From positions 17,354 through 81,353 of the forward strand of contig JBKECN010000038.1 of the NCBI GenBank assembly GCA_047974565.1: a stretch of 64,000 nucleotides of DNA, in the 5' to 3' direction. This document shows positions 59,668 to 64,000 of this stretch, in pieces. The notes below the pieces were generated by a model. The model had not been told where the DNA came from. It worked only from the letters and a program-made list of their open reading frames with translations, and did not search any database. The stretch comes from JBDIAG01 sp047974565. Lineage in GTDB: Bacteria; Actinomycetota; Actinomycetes; Actinomycetales; CAWJMD01. Within the stretch, counting starts at the first letter, position 1. Every line of letters begins with the position of its first letter. Position numbers and translations under genes: made by a program.

Positions 59668-60762
59668 TCAGTGCCGGGTCGAGGGGTAGCCGCCCGGCGG
59701 CGGTTCCATCTCGGCGCGGATCCCCAGCAGGCGTACCGGGCGCTGGTCGTCCAGCCGGAGGAAGAGGTCGTAGGCGGTCTGCGCGATGACTGCCGGATCG
59801 AAGGTCGGGGCCTGGAGCTTGCGCACCTTCGTGGTGGTGAAGAAGGGCCGGAATCGGGCTTTGAGATGCACCCGGGTGGCGGCTCGGCTCTCAGCGTGCA
59901 GATCACCGACCACCTGGCGGGCCAGTACATCCAGGGCCTGGCGCACGTCGTCGGACGTGGTGAGGTCCTGCTGGTAGGTGGTCTCGTGGCCGTGGGCCCG
60001 GGCTATCCACGGGGTGTCGTCCGGCCATCGCCGGCCGCCACCTCGTCCCAACTCGTGCAACCGGCCACCCGCCGACGGGCCGAAGGCCGCGACGAGTTGC
60101 GCCGTCGGCGTCGCGGCAAGTTCGGCCACGGTGCGCACGCCGATCGCCTTCAGGCGATCGCGCAGGCGCGGTCCGACGCCCCACAGCGCGGCCACCTCCC
60201 GCTCACCCATCACCGCGAACCAGTTCTCGTCGGTGAGTTGGTACACCCCTTGGGGTTTGCCGAAGTCGGTGGCGATCTTGGCCTTGACGAGGGTGTCGCC
60301 TAGGCCGATCGAGCAGTGCAGGCCGGTGGCGGTGAGCACCGCGGCCTGGATGGACCGGGCCTGGGACAGCGGGTCATCGGAGGTAATCCCGACGAAGGCC
60401 TCGTCCCAGCCCAGGACCTCCACCACGGCGTCGGGGATGGCCTTGAGGGTGGCCATCACTCGGGCGGAGGCGGCCTCGTACACCGGGCGGTCGACAGGGA
60501 GGAAGACGGCGTCCGGGCAGCGCCGGACCGCCACCTTGAGTGGCACTCCGGATCGGACTCCGTACGCCCGGGCCTCGTAGGACGCGGTGGACACGACGGC
60601 CCGCTCGGTGGGGTCACCGCGACCGCCGACGACCACCGCCTTGCCGACCAGCTCGGGCCTGCGCAGCAGTTCGACCGCGACGAGGAACTGGTCCAGGTCA
60701 ACGTGCAGCACCCATCGCCCGGGTGTCCGGGTGTCTGGTGCGGCGAGGTCGGGGCTGGTCAT
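59668..60762 (-). CDS. Y-family DNA polymerase, DinB2-like
   Basis: Translesion polymerase of 364 residues. Catalytic acids are Asp22 and Asp24 in HVDLDQFLVAVE, and Asp120-Glu121 in GWDEAF. The finger helix ASYEARAYGVRSGVPLKVAVRRCPDA and the thumb HhH VAALWGVGPRLRDRLKAIGVRTVAEL are intact. The steric-gate position is Leu27 instead of Phe or Tyr. Mycobacterium smegmatis DinB2, with Leu at this place, uses ribonucleotides; this protein probably does too. The beta-clamp motif at the C-terminus is not evident. It stands alone. Confidence 0.9.
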   Translation of the reverse strand: MTSPDLAAPDTRTPGRWVLHVDLDQFLVAVELLRRPELVGKAVVVGGRGDPTERAVVSTASYEARAYGVRSGVPLKVAVRRCPDAVFLPVDRPVYEAASARVMATLKAIPDAVVEVLGWDEAFVGITSDDPLSQARSIQAAVLTATGLHCSIGLGDTLVKAKIATDFGKPQGVYQLTDENWFAVMGEREVAALWGVGPRLRDRLKAIGVRTVAELAATPTAQLVAAFGPSAGGRLHELGRGGGRRWPDDTPWIARAHGHETTYQQDLTTSDDVRQALDVLARQVVGDLHAESRAATRVHLKARFRPFFTTTKVRKLQAPTFDPAVIAQTAYDLFLRLDDQRPVRLLGIRAEMEPPPGGYPSTRH

Positions 60763-61000
60763 CGTCCGTCATTATCCGGCGCCGTGAGTCCGGCGGTGGC
60801 AGGAGAGGTTCCCACCGAAGGTCATCCCGCACGCGAGCGGGGCGCGGGTGATACGCGCAGGGATGTGCCCTCGGCCAGGACGCGTGGGACGCTGCACACC
60901 GAGCGGGTACCCGACATGACCCGGGGAAATCCGGCTAACACGAGTCAGGACACAGAGCCGGCTGTGCAGTCCCACCGGTGCTCCTGGGTGTCAAGGCAGG

Positions 61001-62203
61001 TCAGCGCGAGCAGGAACCGGTGGACACCGGAACCGTGTTGTCGGCGGCGTCGACCAGCCCGGGCGTGACCGCGTCCAGCGTGAGGGCGTAGGCGGTGCTG
61101 GGGTCGTCGAGCGAGCGCGCGAAGATCACGCCGACGACCCCGCCGTCCACGTCCAGCAGCGGTCCTCCCGAGTTGCCCGGCTCGACCGTGCCGTAAAGCG
61201 AGTAGATCTCCCGCCGGCTGCCCGGCCGGTCGTAGATGTCGGAACCCATCGCGGTGATCTCGCCACGGACCCGGGCCGACGCCTCGTGGTACGGACCGTC
61301 GAGCGGGAAGCCGGCGACCACCGCTGGGTCGCCGGAGTCCAGCGGCTCGCCGGTTGACAATGCCGGGGCGCCGAGGTCGGGGGCGGAGATCACCGCCAGG
61401 TCGAGGGTGGGATCGAAGTAGATGACCCTGCCCTGGTGCACGGGGCCGGTGCCGCCCACCTGCAACTGGACCTGCTCGACGCCGGCCACCACGTGCGCGT
61501 TGGTGACGACCTGGCCGGGCCGGGTCACCCAGCCGCTGCCCTCCTGGCCCTGCCGGCATTCCTGCGCGGTGCCGGTGACCTTGACGATGGAGTCCCGCGC
61601 GGCGACCAGACCCGGGGTGAGGTTCACCTGGGGATCCGGCGGCAGCACCGGCACGATGGGCTCGGGGGTGGTGCCCTCGAAGACCCGGGGGAAGCCGCTG
61701 TCGTCGAGCAGGCGGGTGAGGCGGCCGGTGACCTGGGCCGTGCCGGCGGGAACCACCGCGTCCAAGGCACCGATCACCCGGGATTGCCCGATCGCCGCCG
61801 CGACATTCATCGGCGCCACGGGGCGGATCACCCCGGCGATCAGCCAGACCCCGAGCGCGACCACAGTGACCACCGCCGCGATCCCGAGCACGGAATCCAC
61901 GACGCGGACGCCCCCGCCCGCCCGCGCCCGCAGGCTCCGTCCGAGCAGGCCGCCGAGCACTTGGCCGAGCAAGGCGACGGCGAAGACCGCGACCACGCTG
62001 ACCAGCGCGATTGCCCAGCCGGGGGCGGGTTGGGCGGGGGCGCGCGAGAGCACCATCGGCAGGAGCCAGATCGCCGCCAGCCCGGCCCCGACGAAACCCG
62101 CAGCGGACAACAGCGAGGTGACCAGACCTTGGCGATAGCCGACGACGGCGTAGCCGAGCAGGAGGATCACGAGCAGCAGGTCGACCGCGGTTGCTGGGCT
62201 CAC
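61001..62203 (-). CDS. MarP-type membrane serine protease
   Basis: Protein of 400 residues, like mycobacterial MarP, which protects against acid and oxidative stress. The N-terminal CvpA-like part has four helices (VDLLLVILLLGYAVVGYRQGLVTS onward). The periplasmic trypsin-like domain has His in TNAHVVAG, Asp in TLDLAVIS and Ser in VEPGNSGGPLLD; CRQGQEGSG and the C-terminal TGSC supply two Cys that could form the disulfide. GTG at 62203 is chosen for AAGGGAAC upstream; the frame is open to 62347. Confidence 0.9.
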   Translation of the reverse strand: MSPATAVDLLLVILLLGYAVVGYRQGLVTSLLSAAGFVGAGLAAIWLLPMVLSRAPAQPAPGWAIALVSVVAVFAVALLGQVLGGLLGRSLRARAGGGVRVVDSVLGIAAVVTVVALGVWLIAGVIRPVAPMNVAAAIGQSRVIGALDAVVPAGTAQVTGRLTRLLDDSGFPRVFEGTTPEPIVPVLPPDPQVNLTPGLVAARDSIVKVTGTAQECRQGQEGSGWVTRPGQVVTNAHVVAGVEQVQLQVGGTGPVHQGRVIYFDPTLDLAVISAPDLGAPALSTGEPLDSGDPAVVAGFPLDGPYHEASARVRGEITAMGSDIYDRPGSRREIYSLYGTVEPGNSGGPLLDVDGGVVGVIFARSLDDPSTAYALTLDAVTPGLVDAADNTVPVSTGSCSR

Positions 62204-62434
62204 AGGTTCCCTTCGTCCGATGTCCGGCCCCATGGCCCGGTCAGCAGCAGGCCGGGTGGCCCGGTGAGAAGAACTCACCGGCGGGCGTCGAGAACGGCCA
62301 GGTCGGCTGGTGCCCGAAGAACGCGGCAGGACGCCGAGGCGTTCCAAGGAACCTCGGGGTCTGCCGCGGCAGCGGCGTGGGAGCGGGGCTGTCGACTGGA
62401 GCGGCGGGAGGCAGAACTGCGAGATGGCCGGCCG

Positions 62435-63190
62435 TTACTGGGCCGCGTATCCCCCGTCGACCAGGTGGTAGCTGCCGGTGATGAACGAGGCGGCATCGGA
62501 GACCAGGAAGGCGACCAGGTTGGCCACCTCCTCGGGCGACCCGAGCCGGCCCAGGGCGTGCTTGCCGGCCAGGAACTCCTGGGTCGGCTGGTCGAGGTTG
62601 GCCTCGAGCAGCGGGGTGAGGATGAAGCCGGGGCCGACAGCGTTGACTCGCACGCCTTCGCCGCTGTACTCCAGGGCCGCGTTCTTGGTCAGCCCGAGTA
62701 GCGCGTGCTTGGCCGCGACATAGGCGGACGACTGGGCGAACCCGACCCAACCCAGGACCGAGGCCATGTTGACTACGGCCCCGCCCCCGTTGGCGGCGAC
62801 CGCCGGCAGTTGGGCGCGCAGGCCGTAGAACACGCCGTTGAGGTTCACGTCGATGACCTTGTTCCAGCTGTCCACCGGGTAGTCGCCGATGGGCGCGGCG
62901 GCGCCTCCGATGCCGGCGTTGTTGACCGCGATCCGCAGCGGCGCGAGCTTGCCCGCCTCGGCGACCGCTGCCACGTTCACCTCGGGATCGCTCGCGTCAC
63001 CGACGAAGGGTGCCGCGGTGCCACCGGCGGCGGTGATCTCGGCAGTCACCTGTTCGGCGGCGGAGGCGTCGAGGTCCTGGACCAGGACCGCGGCCCCGTT
63101 CGCGGCGAGCAGGGTGGCCACCGAACGCCCGATCCCGGAACCTGCTCCGGTGACGATGGCGGATCGGTCGGCGACGTCGTAGGTGGCCAT
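62435..63190 (-). CDS. Short-chain dehydrogenase/reductase
   Basis: SDR of 251 residues, classical type. Cofactor loop TGAGSGIG, NNAG after strand four, Ser in NMASVLG, YVAAKHALLG for Tyr and Lys, and the C-terminal ITGSYHLVDGGYAAQ. The NAD(P) choice is probably NAD, since Asp follows strand two (VQDLDAS). TTGGAG precedes the ATG. No pathway partner is adjacent; the protease gene downstream is 231 bp away. Substrate unknown. Confidence 0.9.
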   Translation of the reverse strand: MATYDVADRSAIVTGAGSGIGRSVATLLAANGAAVLVQDLDASAAEQVTAEITAAGGTAAPFVGDASDPEVNVAAVAEAGKLAPLRIAVNNAGIGGAAAPIGDYPVDSWNKVIDVNLNGVFYGLRAQLPAVAANGGGAVVNMASVLGWVGFAQSSAYVAAKHALLGLTKNAALEYSGEGVRVNAVGPGFILTPLLEANLDQPTQEFLAGKHALGRLGSPEEVANLVAFLVSDAASFITGSYHLVDGGYAAQ

Positions 63191-63530
63191 GGGTGCACTC
63201 CAATGTGTCGTGGCTGCGATCGCGCGGAAGGCGACGATCGGACGGTGCTGGTGCGGGGGCTGGTGCAGGGGCGCTACCTAGCGATGGCGGAACTTCCCCC
63301 TCGACCCGGTGAGTTGCCCGGGATCCAGGAGCCAGGTAGCTGGGCAGGCACCACGATGAGGCGCCTTGAGCAAGGCCGCCGGCGAAGGCACCGGGTGAGC
63401 GCCACCGTCGGAGCAAACTTCCCAAGGCCAGCATACGTCAGATCATTATCAGCATTCATGGCGGGTGTGCACCCCAGAGAGGGCTGTGCCGGCTACATCG
63501 CGAGTGCGGGGCTGGAATCGTCGACGCGCC
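63191..63530. other. Intergenic region before the repeat block
   Basis: About 340 bp upstream of the SDR gene with no recognised gene. Some AT-richness at 63415-63460 may mark its promoter. Confidence 0.35.
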
Positions 63531-63653
63531 GGCTGCACACGCGTGGCCGAGGGGTGCGCACGAGTGACCCAAGGCTCCGCACGCGTGACAGAGGACCGGC
63601 GTGACATGCCGTTGCGAGCTGCACTGAGACCGGCTCCGCACGCGTGACAGAGG
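63531..63653. repeat. Short degenerate direct repeats
   Basis: Two 22-nt copies identical over GGCTCCGCACGCGTGACAGA (63573 and 63632) and two weaker copies starting about 63531 and 63553 share GCACRCGTG. They sit between the SDR gene and the partial membrane-protein gene. Function unknown; possibly a cluster of protein-binding sites. Confidence 0.65.
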
Positions 63654-63665
63654 GACAGGACGCGG

Positions 63666-64000
63666 TCAATCGTCGTCGCCGTCCCCGGACTCCGTGGGGG
63701 TGGCCGCACCTACTTCGCTCCACACCGATGTCGCTCCGGAGTGGCCGGCCCGGACGACGGTCACCATGGCCCCGATTCCCACGACGACACTGAGGACCAT
63801 GAGGGCGATCATCACGCCCCCCGTGCGGGGCTGCTCAGGAGTTTCCCGACGCGTGAGGATCGCCAGAATGATTGCCACCACGGCCACGCCCAGCACGAAG
63901 GGCAGCATCTGTTCGCCGAGTTCGGCGTGCTCCTCCACCAGCGCGGTGCGCGGCACCCGATGCTCCAGACTCTCACCCGCCTGCTCGGTGATCGGCACGA
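63666..64000 (-). CDS. Membrane protein, C-terminal part only (DUF2231-like)
   Basis: Partial: the frame remains open through the right edge, so the N-terminal end lies outside. The visible ~111 residues hold two hydrophobic helices (MLPFVLGVAVVAIILAIL and GGVMIALMVLSVVVGIGAMVTVV) and end VRAGHSGATSVWSEVGA with an acidic tail. VEEHAELGE before a helix and the HSGA motif after the last resemble DUF2231-type membrane proteins. Function unknown. Confidence 0.6.
   Translation of the reverse strand, partial: VPITEQAGESLEHRVPRTALVEEHAELGEQMLPFVLGVAVVAIILAILTRRETPEQPRTGGVMIALMVLSVVVGIGAMVTVVRAGHSGATSVWSEVGAATPTESGDGDDD

Noticed and set aside
1..64000. tRNA, rRNA, integrase or insertion sequence
   Set aside because: None was recognised on either strand by reading; a covariance-model search was not possible.

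Overview
The window is high-GC DNA from a free-living actinobacterium. The evidence is codon use dominated by G/C third positions, actinobacterial families (CsoR, MarP, DUF5709, LCP, PPK2, MMPL, FCD-GntR) and many start codons placed 6-7 nt after a TANNNT -10 box, the layout of leaderless transcripts. I cannot name the genus. No tRNA, rRNA, CRISPR array, integrase or intact insertion sequence was seen. About 60 protein genes are supported, most with clear families.

Layout. 1-8 kb: a truncated aldo/keto reductase, an AraC regulator, an alpha/beta hydrolase + SDR pair, a P-loop nucleoside-kinase-like protein, an LLM flavin oxidoreductase and a BCCT betaine/choline/carnitine transporter. 8-16 kb: an IclR regulator, a DUF2306 membrane protein, then a quaternary-amine demethylation cluster: a Rieske oxygenase divergent from a ferredoxin-type reductase and a trimethylamine-dehydrogenase-like demethylase, followed by two FCD GntR regulators. 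With the BCCT carrier this looks like uptake and stepwise N-demethylation of a betaine (glycine betaine, proline betaine or similar). 16-22 kb: a large secreted CARDB/DUF11-like protein, small stress or housekeeping enzymes, and an XRE regulator divergent from an SDR.

22-31 kb: a LysR/EamA exporter pair with a T-N11-A type operator, a broken VapBC-like toxin-antitoxin remnant, an AAA ATPase with a C-terminal winged helix, a MarR-DJ-1/PfpI operon with two matching palindromic operators, an SSI-like lipoprotein, a Fpg/Nei glycosylase overlapping a BadF-type sugar kinase, and a C-rich accessory patch carrying a propeller-like fragment and a frameshifted gene. 30-42 kb: hydrolase, PPOX, SGNH hydrolase, CsbD, a DAO-type oxidase, argG of the long type, an EamA transporter, a transglutaminase, and the copper operon csoR-copZ-copA with a CsoR palindrome.

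41-50 kb: a two-gene lysine degradation operon (lysine 6-transaminase, aminoadipate-semialdehyde dehydrogenase), a strong bidirectional terminator, and a four-gene osmoprotectant ABC transporter (OpuC type) whose 5' leader can form two mutually exclusive hairpins at the ribosome-binding site. 50-64 kb: PPK2, an LCP protein, a T5orf172/GIY-YIG-like protein, a complete tryptophan-to-anthranilate operon (tryptophan dioxygenase, kynureninase, formamidase-like hydrolase), a membrane-anchored glutaredoxin, an MMPL exporter divergent from a MarR regulator, a DinB2-type Y-family polymerase lacking the aromatic steric gate, a MarP-type protease, an SDR, and the C-terminal end of a membrane protein running out of the window.

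A recurring theme is handling of quaternary amines and amino acids: two different betaine-type transporters, a demethylation cluster, and lysine and tryptophan catabolism.
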